Positions 8,952-17,279 of a stretch of DNA of 50,045 nucleotides are shown here, in pieces. Every line of letters begins with the position of its first letter. Within the stretch, counting starts at the first letter, position 1. Made by a program: the position numbers and the translations under genes. Source of the DNA: CAZLFA01 sp964558665 (GTDB lineage Bacteria; Desulfobacterota; Syntrophia; Syntrophales; PHBD01); NCBI GenBank assembly GCA_964558665.1, contig CAZLFA010000023.1:1-50045 (forward strand), given 5' to 3'. The notes under the pieces were generated by a model that saw only the letters and a list, made by a program, of their open reading frames with translations, did not search any database and was not told where the DNA came from.

Positions 8952-8970
8952 GGAATGAGATTTTCGTTCC
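8952..8970. promoter_or_regulatory. Candidate operator between tetR and the acyl-CoA dehydrogenase gene
   Basis: GGAATGAGATTTTCGTTCC is an imperfect palindrome: seven of nine base pairs match around a central T. It is of the size bound by TetR dimers and sits between the regulator and the enzyme genes. This is seen in the sequence; binding is inferred. Confidence 0.35.
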
Positions 8971-9016
8971 GGAGATATTGAACCACATTGATTTAAAAAG
9001 AGAAGGAGGTTAGGTT

Positions 9017-10879
9017 ATGAGTAATTTATTGGTAAACACGAGAGATCAGCAATTCGTGCTTTTCGAACAACTCGGCATAGAAAAGCTCTTTGAAACTGAA
9101 AAGTATTCTGCTTTTTCGAAGGATGATGCGCTGATGATGCTGTCTGAAGCGGAAAAAATGGCGGTGAATGTTCTTGCCCCCACTTATGCCGAAGGTGATC
9201 ACGAAGGGTGTACTTTCAAAGACGGTAAGGTAACTGTACCTAAAAGTTTTCATGATGCGTTCAAGAAATTCAACGAGGCCGGATGGCTTTGTGCCGTTCG
9301 CTCGCCTGAAGTGGGTGGTCAGGGAATGCCTGCAACACTGGGCAATGCCTGCTATGAACTTTTCCAGGCGGCTAATTATCCTTTAATAATGTATCCCGGG
9401 CTGACGAATGGTGCTGGCGCATTGATCGAGAACTTCGGCACAGAGGAACAGAAAAACAAGTATATGTTCAAAATGTACGCAGGTGAATGGGGAGGCACGA
9501 TGTGCCTGACCGAACCGGGGGCGGGCAGCGATGTCGGCGCGCTTAAAACCACGGCCAAAAGGCTTCCTGACGGTACCTACAGCATTACCGGGACCAAATG
9601 CTTCATTTCCAGCGGCGACCACAACCTGACGGAAAACATCATACATCCCGTTCTGGCGAGAATTGAAGGTGATCCTCCCGGCACCCCGGGAATCTCCATT
9701 TTTATCGTGCCCAAATACAAAGTAAAGGATGACGGTACCATTGGTGAGTTCAACGATGTCAAGACAGGAAACGTCGAGCACAAGATGGGCATCAAGGGGA
9801 ACGCGACCTGTACATTGGTTTTCGGTGATGAAGGAAAGTGCGTTGGCGAACTTCTGGGAAAAGAGAGGCAGGGTCTTCGAGTCATGTTCCAGTTGATGAA
9901 CGAAGCCCGCATAGAAGTAGGGGTTCAGGCGTTAGGAGTATCAACAGCGGCTTATGAACACGCCGTACAGTATTCAAAAGAGAGAATTCAAAGCACCCCG
10001 ATCTGGGAGATGAAAAACCCCGATGCCAAGGCTGTTACAATCATGCAGCATCCTGATGTAAGACGTGATCTTCTCTGGATGAAGTCCCGGGTTGAGGCGA
10101 TGAGAGCGATAATCTTTTTGGCTTCCTACTATATGGATATAGCAGAAAGCGCAAAGAACAAGGAGGAGTCTAAAAAATGGATGGGTCTGGCAGAGCTGCT
10201 TATACCCGTGGTCAAGGCATGGATTTCTGATAATGCAATGATAGTCTGCTCCAAGGCCATGGACGTTTACGGCGGCTATGGATACTGCTCAGAGTATCCG
10301 GTCGAACAGTATCTTAGGGACTGCAAGATTACAACCATCTATGAAGGTACAAACGGTATTCAAAGTCTGGACCTTGTCGGAAGAAAACTTGGTTCGAACA
10401 AGGGGGCCAATGTTATGAATCTGGCAGGAGAGATACTGCAGACGATGTCAAAAGTCAAAGAGATTGACAGCCTGAAGAAACACGCCGCATATTTTGAAGA
10501 AGCCGGCAATGCACTGATGGATCTGACCATGGCATTCGGTCAGCTTGGAAAGAGTTCCGGATTTCTGATTCCCATACTTAACGCATCAGCGTTCATGGAT
10601 ATTTTTGGTGATGTTGTTGCCGGCTGGCAGTTGATGCAGGCGGCGGCAATTGCGGATGAAAAACTAAAAGCCATCTATGCCGAAAAGGGTGCTGATTCCA
10701 TAGGAAAACAGCGCGCTCTGGTGCATGATAATGCCGAAGTTGCCTTCTATGCGGGTAAGATTGCATCGGCAAAATTCTTCGCAGTCGAGGCGCTGTCTTC
10801 TGTGAAGGCACGTTGCGAAGCGATAAAGTTCGGTGATAAAACTCCCATTGAAATCGCCGATGAGTCATTTACAGTATAA
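9017..10879 (+). CDS. Acyl-CoA dehydrogenase (large, ~600-residue type with C-terminal extension)
   Basis: An FAD-dependent acyl-CoA dehydrogenase that would catalyse the first, alpha-beta desaturating step of fatty-acid oxidation. MCLTEPGAGSDVGALKT (near residue 155) is the family's first signature; YGGYGYCSEYPVEQYLRDCKITTIYEGTNGIQ (residues ~420-450) contains the second signature and the YEGTNGIQ glutamate that is the catalytic base in most family members. At 620 residues it is longer than the ~380-residue short/medium-chain enzymes because of the N-terminal and C-terminal helical extensions (to about residue 600) found in the FadE12/AcdC-type subgroup. GGAGG at 9004-9008 precedes the ATG. 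Chain-length preference is not readable. Electron acceptor is presumably ETF, not encoded here. Confidence 0.92.
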   Translation: MSNLLVNTRDQQFVLFEQLGIEKLFETEKYSAFSKDDALMMLSEAEKMAVNVLAPTYAEGDHEGCTFKDGKVTVPKSFHDAFKKFNEAGWLCAVRSPEVGGQGMPATLGNACYELFQAANYPLIMYPGLTNGAGALIENFGTEEQKNKYMFKMYAGEWGGTMCLTEPGAGSDVGALKTTAKRLPDGTYSITGTKCFISSGDHNLTENIIHPVLARIEGDPPGTPGISIFIVPKYKVKDDGTIGEFNDVKTGNVEHKMGIKGNATCTLVFGDEGKCVGELLGKERQGLRVMFQLMNEARIEVGVQALGVSTAAYEHAVQYSKERIQSTPIWEMKNPDAKAVTIMQHPDVRRDLLWMKSRVEAMRAIIFLASYYMDIAESAKNKEESKKWMGLAELLIPVVKAWISDNAMIVCSKAMDVYGGYGYCSEYPVEQYLRDCKITTIYEGTNGIQSLDLVGRKLGSNKGANVMNLAGEILQTMSKVKEIDSLKKHAAYFEEAGNALMDLTMAFGQLGKSSGFLIPILNASAFMDIFGDVVAGWQLMQAAAIADEKLKAIYAEKGADSIGKQRALVHDNAEVAFYAGKIASAKFFAVEALSSVKARCEAIKFGDKTPIEIADESFTV

Positions 10880-10937
10880 GGATACGGATCAGCATCCTTG
10901 TAATCGGTAGGTGCCGGTCAGATGTCGATCGGCACCT
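10878..10937 (+). other. Two intergenic hairpins between beta-oxidation genes
   Basis: AAGGAT...ATCCTT (10878-10899) and the perfect AGGTGCCG...CGGCACCT (10909-10937) can form consecutive stems in the 88-base gap. Neither is followed by a T-run, so they look like mRNA processing or stability elements and not terminators. Confidence 0.45.
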
Positions 10938-10967
10938 GAAACACCAGAAATAAAGAGGAGGAATATT

Positions 10968-13388
10968 ATGTCATATGAAATTAAAAAAGCTGCCGTACTA
11001 GGTGCAGGGGTCATGGGCGCGACAATTGCCGCCCATTTAACCAATGCAGGAATTGAGTGTTACCTGATGGATATCATACCATTCGAGCTTACAGAAGATG
11101 ATAAGAAAAAAGGCCTTACGGAGAAAAGCCCGGAATGGCGCAATCGCTTCGCGGCCAATGGCCTGGCTGGTGTAACTAAATCGAAGCCTGCCAGTTTCTA
11201 TACCAAAAAGAACGCATCGATGATCAAAATCGGTAATTTCGAGGACAACCTGAACTGGCTTGCCGATGTTGACTGGGTATGCGAGGTTGTCATTGAAAAC
11301 CTGAAGATCAAACAGGAACTATTTGCCAAAGTAGAGAAGATCGTTAAACCGACATGTGTCGTATCTACGAATACCTCCGGTATTCCCATCAAAGATATAT
11401 CTGCTAAATTCAGCAAGAAACTGAAAGAGCGCTTTCTGGGGACGCATTTCTTTAATCCCCCGCGCTATATGAAGCTTCTGGAAATAATACCCGGCGCTGA
11501 AACGAAAAAAGAGGTTGTCGATTTCATGACGGACTTCTGCGAACGGGTACTGGGCAAGGGTGTCGTAATCTGTAAGGATGTTCCCAACTTCATCGGCAAC
11601 AGAATCGGCGTATTTGATATCTCCAATGCCATCCGCTTGATGGTAGAGAAGAAATTCAAGGTCGAAGAGATAGATGCCATCGTCGGCAAGGCTGTAGGCC
11701 GCCCGGGGACCGCCATATTCGGCACCCTTGATCTTGTCGGTCTTGATACGGGCCATCATGTAATGAAGAACCTGTACGAAGCGGTTCCGGATGACGAGTC
11801 CAGAGATGTATTTATCCCCGTGGATTTCATGAATAACATGATGGAAAAGAAATGGCTGGGCAACAAAACCAAACAGGGATTCTATAAGAAAACAAAGGAC
11901 GCCAAAGGCAAGAGCGTAAAAATGGTTCTCGACTATAACACAATGGAATATATTGCGCCGATAAAGCCGAAATACGAGTCTGTTTCTTCCGCCAAAAAGA
12001 AATCGGATGACGGCATTGTCACCATGGTCAGAACTTTGTTCAATGGTACAGATGCTGCTGCAGAATACATCCGTGAATATCTCTGCAACAATTTCATATA
12101 TGCGGCCAACCGTGTCCCCGAGATCTGCGACAATATCATCGGCATCGATAACGCCATGAAGTGGGGCTACAACCATCAACTGGGTCCCTTTGAGACATGG
12201 GATGCGGTCGGTGTCAAAAATGCCGTCGAAGTAATGAAGAAGCTGAAAAAGAAGGTTCCGAAGAAGGTCGAGGAGATGCTCAAGAAAGGCTGCGAATCCT
12301 TCTACTCAAAGAAAGAAGACGGTCTTTACTACTATGATTTCGAGACCAAGGGATATGTAAAGATCGGTGAGAACCCGAGAATCATTCTTCTGCCCTCGCT
12401 GAAAGAGAGAAAGAAAGTCGTCAAATCCAATCAGAGCGCCACTCTGGTCGACATCGGCGACGGTGTTGCCTGCCTCGAGTTCCACACGAAGATGAATGCG
12501 GTGGATGATGCCATGGTTCAGATGCTCTTTGACAGTTGCGACATCGTAGAGAAGGATTTTGTGGGCATGGTTGTAGGCAATCATTCAGCGAACTTCTCGG
12601 CCGGCGCCAACATATTCAAGGTGCTTATCGCCTGCCAGAAAGGTGATTGGGATGTTCTCGAACAACTGGTTGCTGGGTTCCAGAATGCCAACATGAGGAT
12701 GAAATATCTTTCCAAGCCGGTCGTAACCGCTCCTGCAGGGATGACCCTGGGCGGCGGTTGTGAAATGGCAATGCACGGCGCACGCTGCCAGCCCTGCGGC
12801 GAGACATATATGGGGCTGGTCGAAGTCGGTGTAGGCGTCATTCCTGCCGGCGGCGGCTGTAAAGAGATGGCGGTCAGAATGACAGAAGGTATTCCGGACG
12901 GTATTGTAGAAGCCGGGCTGAACCTGCAGGGCTACTTCGCGAAGGCATTTGAAAACATTGCTACCGCAAAGGTGGCAACCAGCGCCGTTGAAGCCATGGA
13001 GCTGGGGATGATCAGAAAGACAGAGAAAATAAGCCTCAACCGCGATCAGCAGATTTGGGATGCAAAGCAGGTTGTTCTTGGTCTGTCGAAGTTCTACAAA
13101 CCGCCCAAACCAGCACTCATTCCTGTAATGGGTGAGAATTTTATGGGCATGGCGAATGCGATTCTTTACAATATGAGGCACGGCAACTACGCATCCGACT
13201 ATGATCTGCATGTCGGTCGTAAAGTGGCTTACATATTGTCAGGTGGCGAGTGCGCTGAAGGAACATACGTAACCGAGCAGGAAATCCTGGATCTTGAGAA
13301 AGAAGCCTTCTTGAGCCTCTGCGGTGAGACGAAGACTCAGGACAGAATCATGCACCTGCTGAATACAGGCAAGCCTCTGCGCAACTAA
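10968..13388 (+). CDS. 3-hydroxyacyl-CoA dehydrogenase / enoyl-CoA hydratase fusion
   Basis: An 806-residue bifunctional beta-oxidation enzyme in FadN-like order, dehydrogenase first. Residues 5-35 hold the NAD-binding AAVLGAGVMGATIAAHL loop; THFFNPPRYMKLLEIIPG and the GNRIGVF region are 3HCDH hallmarks. The crotonase domain lies at about residues 480-700: ANFSAGANIF supplies the oxyanion-hole segment, GGGCEMAMHGARC the first catalytic glutamate position and MGLVEVGVGVIPAGGG the second. The ATG at 10968 is chosen because GAGGAGG lies just before it; an in-frame ATG further upstream at 10911 has no ribosome site. Hydration of 2-enoyl-CoA and oxidation of the 3-hydroxyacyl-CoA would feed the downstream thiolase. 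Confidence 0.93.
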   Translation: MSYEIKKAAVLGAGVMGATIAAHLTNAGIECYLMDIIPFELTEDDKKKGLTEKSPEWRNRFAANGLAGVTKSKPASFYTKKNASMIKIGNFEDNLNWLADVDWVCEVVIENLKIKQELFAKVEKIVKPTCVVSTNTSGIPIKDISAKFSKKLKERFLGTHFFNPPRYMKLLEIIPGAETKKEVVDFMTDFCERVLGKGVVICKDVPNFIGNRIGVFDISNAIRLMVEKKFKVEEIDAIVGKAVGRPGTAIFGTLDLVGLDTGHHVMKNLYEAVPDDESRDVFIPVDFMNNMMEKKWLGNKTKQGFYKKTKDAKGKSVKMVLDYNTMEYIAPIKPKYESVSSAKKKSDDGIVTMVRTLFNGTDAAAEYIREYLCNNFIYAANRVPEICDNIIGIDNAMKWGYNHQLGPFETWDAVGVKNAVEVMKKLKKKVPKKVEEMLKKGCESFYSKKEDGLYYYDFETKGYVKIGENPRIILLPSLKERKKVVKSNQSATLVDIGDGVACLEFHTKMNAVDDAMVQMLFDSCDIVEKDFVGMVVGNHSANFSAGANIFKVLIACQKGDWDVLEQLVAGFQNANMRMKYLSKPVVTAPAGMTLGGGCEMAMHGARCQPCGETYMGLVEVGVGVIPAGGGCKEMAVRMTEGIPDGIVEAGLNLQGYFAKAFENIATAKVATSAVEAMELGMIRKTEKISLNRDQQIWDAKQVVLGLSKFYKPPKPALIPVMGENFMGMANAILYNMRHGNYASDYDLHVGRKVAYILSGGECAEGTYVTEQEILDLEKEAFLSLCGETKTQDRIMHLLNTGKPLRN

Positions 13389-13409
13389 ATAAATGTCAAC
13401 CTTTCAGTG

Positions 13410-13450
13410 CCCGGCTTGATGTTGTTAAGCGACCGATAAGGCAAGCCGGG
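13410..13450 (+). other. Intergenic hairpin before the thiolase gene
   Basis: A perfect 9-base inverted repeat CCCGGCTTG...CAAGCCGGG spans a 23-base loop in the 100-base gap. There is no T-run, so this is more likely an mRNA processing or stabilising structure than a terminator. Confidence 0.45.
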
Positions 13451-13488
13451 AATGATAACTGAATGTATAAATAAGAAGGAGGAATATC

Positions 13489-14676
13489 ATGAGTGATGCT
13501 GTTATTGTTGAATCCGTCAGGAGTCCTGGTGGACGTTATAAAAGAGGTGGTCTGGGAGCAACAAGGGGAGATGAATTAGGCATCCAGGTCGTTAAAGGTC
13601 TTATGGCAAGGGTTCCAGCCCTTAAGCCGGAAGATGTCGATGACCTGATCGTCGGCTGCGCCTTTCCCGAAGCCGAGCAGGGAATGAACCTCGGAAAGGT
13701 GCTAGCTGTAGGTGCCGGATTACCCGAGCCGGTTTCGGGAATGACTATTAACCGCTTCTGTTCGTCTGGTGTTCAGGCTATTGCAGACGCAACAGCAAAG
13801 ATAAGAGCAGGCTGGTCGGAAGTTATCATTGCCGGCGGTTGTGAAACCATGTCCCATATTCCCATGGGAGGTAGCATTTTTCGGCCCAGCCCCGATTGGA
13901 AGTTCGGCTCGATGCCGAATGTATACGTATCAATGGGAGTCACAGCGGAAAATGTAGCCGCTAATTACCAGATATCCCGTGAAGATATGGACAACTTCGC
14001 GGTGGAAAGTAACCGCAGGTCTTATGAAGCTCTGAAGGCAGGCAAATTCAAGGACGAAACCATCCCGATTACGGCCTATAAATACAAGAAACTGAAGAAT
14101 GGGAAGAGAGTCAGGGAGACCGTCGTGTTCAGTGAAGATGACGGTGTCCGTTGGCCGACAACAGTTGCCGATTTGGCAAAACTGAGATCACCATTCAAGA
14201 ACGGTGGAAATGTGACGGCCGGCAATGCTTCGCAGATGACCGACGGTGCGGCATTTTCACTGCTGATGAGCGCGGACAAGGCCAAGGCGATAGGGGTCAA
14301 ACCGATTGCCCGTCTGGCTTACTTCGCCGTCGCGGGTTGCAAACCGGAAGAGATGGGGATCGGGCCCGCTTATGCAATTCCCAAGGTGCTCAAGATGGCC
14401 GGATTGACAACTAAGGATATCGATGTCTTCGAGATCAACGAAGCGTTCGCATCACAGGCCCTCTATTCCATCAGACAAGTGGGCATTGAAGACAGGATGG
14501 CAGATATCAATCCCAATGGCGGCGCCATCGCTCTGGGGCATCCGCTGGGAGCCACGGGAGCCAAATTGACGGCACAACTGCTTCATGAAATGAAGCGCCG
14601 CAAGTCTAAAAGAGGCATCGTCTCCATGTGCATCGGAGGCGGTATGGGAGCAGCAGCGATATTTGAGATGATATAA
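13489..14676 (+). CDS. Acetyl-CoA acyltransferase (thiolase, FadA-like)
   Basis: A 395-residue thiolase, the usual family length, that cleaves 3-ketoacyl-CoA with CoA. INRFCSSGVQAI carries the acyl-accepting nucleophilic cysteine near residue 90; GNVTAGNASQMTDGA, EINEAFASQ, GGAIALGHPLGATGAK (catalytic histidine) and CIGGGMGAAAIFE (second active-site cysteine) are all intact. AGAAGGAGG at 13473-13481 precedes the ATG. It is the last gene of the tetR-linked beta-oxidation operon and is followed by a strong terminator. A degradative rather than biosynthetic direction is inferred from the neighbouring dehydrogenases. Confidence 0.94.
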   Translation: MSDAVIVESVRSPGGRYKRGGLGATRGDELGIQVVKGLMARVPALKPEDVDDLIVGCAFPEAEQGMNLGKVLAVGAGLPEPVSGMTINRFCSSGVQAIADATAKIRAGWSEVIIAGGCETMSHIPMGGSIFRPSPDWKFGSMPNVYVSMGVTAENVAANYQISREDMDNFAVESNRRSYEALKAGKFKDETIPITAYKYKKLKNGKRVRETVVFSEDDGVRWPTTVADLAKLRSPFKNGGNVTAGNASQMTDGAAFSLLMSADKAKAIGVKPIARLAYFAVAGCKPEEMGIGPAYAIPKVLKMAGLTTKDIDVFEINEAFASQALYSIRQVGIEDRMADINPNGGAIALGHPLGATGAKLTAQLLHEMKRRKSKRGIVSMCIGGGMGAAAIFEMI

Positions 14677-14701
14677 GAAACAATCGCCCCCCTTTACCTG
14701 G

Positions 14702-14737
14702 AAGGCCATGACTGATTATTGGTTATGGCCTTTCTTT
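14702..14737 (+). terminator. Rho-independent terminator of the beta-oxidation operon
   Basis: An 11-pair stem AAGGCCATGAC / GTTATGGCCTT with one G-T wobble and a nine-base loop runs directly into TTTCTTT, 25 bases after the thiolase stop. Confidence 0.85.
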
Positions 14738-14783
14738 ATGGTCCTGTTTGTAAGAAAGTGACTGCCCTTGTGTATTTTATAAA

Positions 14784-14956
14784 CCCGGATTACGCAATAG
14801 AACATATAGGTACTTAGATAAGCGAATAATATCCGGGTCAAAGAGGCTTTCCGCGGCTCAGAATATTTTTCACAAGAAAAATATTGGATTCGCCGCTTGA
14901 AAACCTATTTGACCCGGGCTCCAATGAGTTTTAGTTATTTGATCGCGTAATCCGGG
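14784..14956. repeat. Family A palindromic repeat, copy 1 (173 bp)
   Basis: The element starts with CCCGGATTACGC and ends with the exact inverse GCGTAATCCGGG. Inside are nested arms: CCGGGTCAAA with TTTGACCCGG, GCGGC with GCCGC, and AATATTTTT-CACAAG-AAAAATATT at the centre, so nearly the whole sequence folds into one long hairpin. A close copy lies at 35824-35994. It is flanked by ATAAA on both sides (14779-14783 and 14957-14961), which could be a target duplication, but GTGTATTTT upstream is also shared with the second copy, so the boundary is not certain. It carries no gene. Together with the terminator it fills the 378-base gap before ruvX. Confidence 0.85.
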
Positions 14957-15054
14957 ATAAAAGATTCGCTGTTGCTGCGATCCACCAAAAATAAATATTG
15001 GAAACATCCTTGCGGATTTGTTAAGAGTCACACGTTTTATTGCGGGGGAAAGAA

Positions 15055-15468
15055 ATGAGAATTCTCGGTCTTGATTATGGAGAAAAGCGCATCGGTGTTG
15101 CCCTGTGTGACGAACTGGGTATAACGGCGCAGGGACTTACGACAATACACCGCAAGAACCGTACAAAAGATCTGGAAGGAGTTGCCGCTATTATAAGAGA
15201 GTATGGTGTAGAGATGATCGTATTGGGCTATCCAATCATGCTTGACGGCAGTGAAGGAATCCAGTGTGATAAGGTTAAGAGTTTTGCAAGACAATTGGGA
15301 CTTCTATTGTCAATACCGATTGTTTTTCAGGATGAAACCCTGACGACGAAAGCGGCAGAGGAAATTCTCAGAGAGGTAAATGTCAGGAAAGAAAAGAGAA
15401 AGCTTGTCGTAGACAAAGTGGCCGCCGGCATGATTCTACAGTCTTATCTCGATTCCCGCAGAGGTTAA
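15055..15468 (+). CDS. ruvX: RuvX/YqgF putative Holliday junction resolvase (pre-16S rRNA nuclease)
   Basis: MRILGLDYGEKRIGVALCDELG is the N-terminal RNase H-like strand with the first catalytic aspartate, followed by VLGYPIMLDGSEG and FQDETLTTKAAEEIL, the family signatures holding the other acidic residues; DKVAAGMILQSYLD is the usual C-terminus with the last aspartate. At 137 residues the length is standard. YqgF proteins are implicated in 16S rRNA maturation and in junction resolution. The ATG at 15055 with GGGGGAAAG before it is preferred over the TTG at 15040. It sits 19 bases before mltG, a common neighbour. Confidence 0.92.
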   Translation: MRILGLDYGEKRIGVALCDELGITAQGLTTIHRKNRTKDLEGVAAIIREYGVEMIVLGYPIMLDGSEGIQCDKVKSFARQLGLLLSIPIVFQDETLTTKAAEEILREVNVRKEKRKLVVDKVAAGMILQSYLDSRRG

Positions 15469-15487
15469 CCGGGAACTGCATGGAAAA

Positions 15488-16486
15488 ATGAAAAAGAGTT
15501 CAAGAATAAAAGTCGTCATCGTGTCTTTGTTGATATTGATGGTCCTGCCTGTTTCTCTGTTGTATTATTCTATAACACCTGTAGATGACAGAGGTGTTGC
15601 GATTACTGTGGAAATTCCTATCGGAGCCGGTTTCCCGCAGATAGTCGATATATTGGACGAAGCCGGGGTCGTAAAAAACAGGCCGCTCTTTTATGCCCTT
15701 GCAATTCTGAAGAATGAGCGGAAACGTTTCCGTGCCGGAGAATATGAAATAATCTCTTCAATGACCCCTGCGGAGATTATCGACAGGCTGGTCAGAGGGA
15801 TAGTCAAGGGCTATAAGGTTACAATCCCGGAAGACTTGAATGTGAGAGAAGTTGCCGCCAGACTAGTGTCCCAAAGGCTTGTTGACAAAGAGGAGTTTTT
15901 AAAGCTTGCCACCGATAAACAGTTTCTTGTCTCACTGAATATCAAGGCGCCCAGCGTGGACGGCTTTCTCTATCCCAATACATATAATTTTACACGTTCC
16001 ATGGGAGCAAAAGAGATAATCAAGGTCATGGTCAATCAATTCTGGAAGGTTTATACACCGGAAATGAGAAAGCGAACCGAAGCTTTGGGGATGACGACTA
16101 CTCAGTTGATAACTCTGGCCTCGCTGATCGGAAAAGAATCGGGATTTAAAGAAGAGAAACCATTGATTGCCGCCGTTTTTTATAATCGTTTACGCAAGGG
16201 CATGAAACTGCAGTCCGATCCGACGGCTGTCTATGATCTGGATAACTTTTCAGGAAGCGTGAAAAAAAGCCACCTCAGCAGAATGTCGCCATATAATACT
16301 TATATAATAGAAGGATTGCCTCCCGGGCCGATTGCCAATCCCGGGGTCGACTCCATCCGGGCCGCTCTTTTTCCTGCATCTGTGGACTATCTCTATTTTG
16401 TTTCAAATCGAAATGGGTCGCATCTTTTTTCGACCACTTTCGGTTCTCACCGTGAAGCTATTCAGCAGTACCTGAAAAACAACTAG
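15488..16486 (+). CDS. mltG: Endolytic murein transglycosylase MltG (YceG-like)
   Basis: A 332-residue membrane-anchored enzyme that cuts nascent glycan strands in the periplasm and is thought to set their length. One N-terminal membrane helix (residues ~8-28) is followed by a LysM-like region (YKVTIPEDLNVREVAARL) and the YceG catalytic domain: DGFLYPNTYNF, TLASLIGKESGFKEEKPLIAAVFYNRL (catalytic glutamate segment) and KLQSDPTAVYD. The C-terminal PYNTYIIEGLPPGPIANPG motif is complete. It lies directly upstream of the cell-wall cluster, matching its role. The stop codon overlaps the first base of a palindromic element. Confidence 0.93.
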   Translation: MKKSSRIKVVIVSLLILMVLPVSLLYYSITPVDDRGVAITVEIPIGAGFPQIVDILDEAGVVKNRPLFYALAILKNERKRFRAGEYEIISSMTPAEIIDRLVRGIVKGYKVTIPEDLNVREVAARLVSQRLVDKEEFLKLATDKQFLVSLNIKAPSVDGFLYPNTYNFTRSMGAKEIIKVMVNQFWKVYTPEMRKRTEALGMTTTQLITLASLIGKESGFKEEKPLIAAVFYNRLRKGMKLQSDPTAVYDLDNFSGSVKKSHLSRMSPYNTYIIEGLPPGPIANPGVDSIRAALFPASVDYLYFVSNRNGSHLFSTTFGSHREAIQQYLKNN

Positions 16487-16664
16487 TTTCCGTCCGGAAA
16501 GGGCTCTTTCCCGCTCCGGCTGTGTCGATCTGCGGTATTGCTTGTGCGACGTACATTATGTACATCTCCACGCAATCCCTTGACCTCCTTGCCGGAACGA
16601 AAAATACCCTCTTTCCAATCCGGAAAACGAAAGTTTCAACATCCGGAGTTTCCGGATGGAAACT
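16485..16664. repeat. Family B palindromic element (180 bp, single copy in window)
   Basis: The ends AGTTTCCGTCCGGAAA and TTTCCGGATGGAAACT are inverted repeats of 16 bases with one mismatch. Inside, CTCCGGC matches GCCGGAA, and an inner stem runs from ATTGC (about 16536) through GTACA-TTA-TGTAC (16551-16563) to GCAAT, so the element can fold along its full length. The right end also forms a local stem CATCCGGA-GTT-TCCGGATG (16640-16658). No gene is seen in it; it fills half of the 345-base gap before mraZ. It differs in sequence from the family A repeats. Confidence 0.7.
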
Positions 16665-16758
16665 AACAAGAATTTCCCGGTAACCCCTTTTTGCCCTTTT
16701 TCGGGTAAAAAAACACCCCAAAAACATTAAATTGCAATGAAAAGACTACACTTTTTTC

Positions 16759-16787
16759 TTGACAAACAGAAAACCGCTCTTTATAGT
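16759..16787 (+). promoter_or_regulatory. Near-consensus sigma-70 promoter of the dcw cluster
   Basis: TTGACA (16759-16764) and TATAGT (16782-16787) are 17 bases apart. Transcription would begin about 16794, just ahead of the MraZ boxes and 38 bases before mraZ. Confidence 0.8.
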
Positions 16788-16795
16788 CGACAAAC

Positions 16796-16821
16796 GTGGG
16801 GCGAAGTGGAGGAAAGTGGGG
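16796..16821 (+). promoter_or_regulatory. MraZ operator: three GTGGNG boxes at 10-base spacing
   Basis: GTGGGG (16796), GTGGAG (16806) and GTGGGG (16816) are direct repeats spaced exactly one helical turn. MraZ is known to bind tandem TGGGN boxes of this period upstream of its own gene, so this is an autoregulatory site placed right at the transcription start. It also overlaps the ribosome-binding region of mraZ. Confidence 0.75.
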
Positions 16822-16831
16822 GATTGTATAA

Positions 16832-17278
16832 GTGTCCGTGTTTAGGGGAAGATATTACCATACCCTTGATGAAAAGGGAAGGATAACCTTGCCGGCAAGA
16901 CTGCGAGAGGTATTTGCCGATAAGCAGGATAATCGCATGGTCATCACAACATGGGATGGTTATCTGATGATCTTTCCTTATGATGAATGGCAGATAATCG
17001 AGGCCAAAATCTCCCACCAATCAATTTTAAAGAAAGAAATCAGGGCATTTCAGCGTTTTTTCATGTCCGGGGCGATAGACTGTTCACTGGACAGCCAGGG
17101 AAGAATACTGCTTCCGCCACATCTCAGAGAGTATGCGAAAATTGATAAAGATGTAGTCCTTGCAGGCATGATGAGAGTTATTGAACTCTGGAACAGGGAG
17201 AGATTCGAAGAGGAAATAAAGAAAACGGAGGAGGATCCCTCCAGTCTCAATTACATGGCCGACCTGGGTATATTGTAG
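16832..17278 (+). CDS. mraZ: MraZ, transcriptional regulator of the division and cell-wall cluster
   Basis: A 148-residue AbrB-fold protein with the two typical repeats: FRGRYYHTLDEKGRITLPARLRE (residues 3-25) and GAIDCSLDSQGRILLPPHLREYA (residues ~75-97), each ending in the D-x-x-G-R-[I]-x-[L]-P motif that contacts DNA. MraZ forms a ring and represses or tunes its own operon. The start codon is GTG at 16832. It is the first gene of the dcw cluster and is separated by one base from rsmH. Three matching DNA boxes lie immediately upstream. Confidence 0.95.
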   Translation: MSVFRGRYYHTLDEKGRITLPARLREVFADKQDNRMVITTWDGYLMIFPYDEWQIIEAKISHQSILKKEIRAFQRFFMSGAIDCSLDSQGRILLPPHLREYAKIDKDVVLAGMMRVIELWNRERFEEEIKKTEEDPSSLNYMADLGIL

Positions 17279-17279
17279 A

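Noticed and set aside
11319..12179. Long minus-strand frame inside the fused beta-oxidation gene
   Set aside because: It is the antisense shadow of a well-supported gene; translation shows no known domain.
16458..16727. Open minus-strand frame over the mltG-mraZ gap
   Set aside because: It merely reads through the family B palindrome and low-complexity bases, has no motif, no ribosome site and conflicts with the dcw promoter region.
16665..16758. Possible terminator ACCC...GGGT with long A and T runs
   Set aside because: The stem is short and the bases after it on the plus strand are A, not T, so it is not a convincing terminator.
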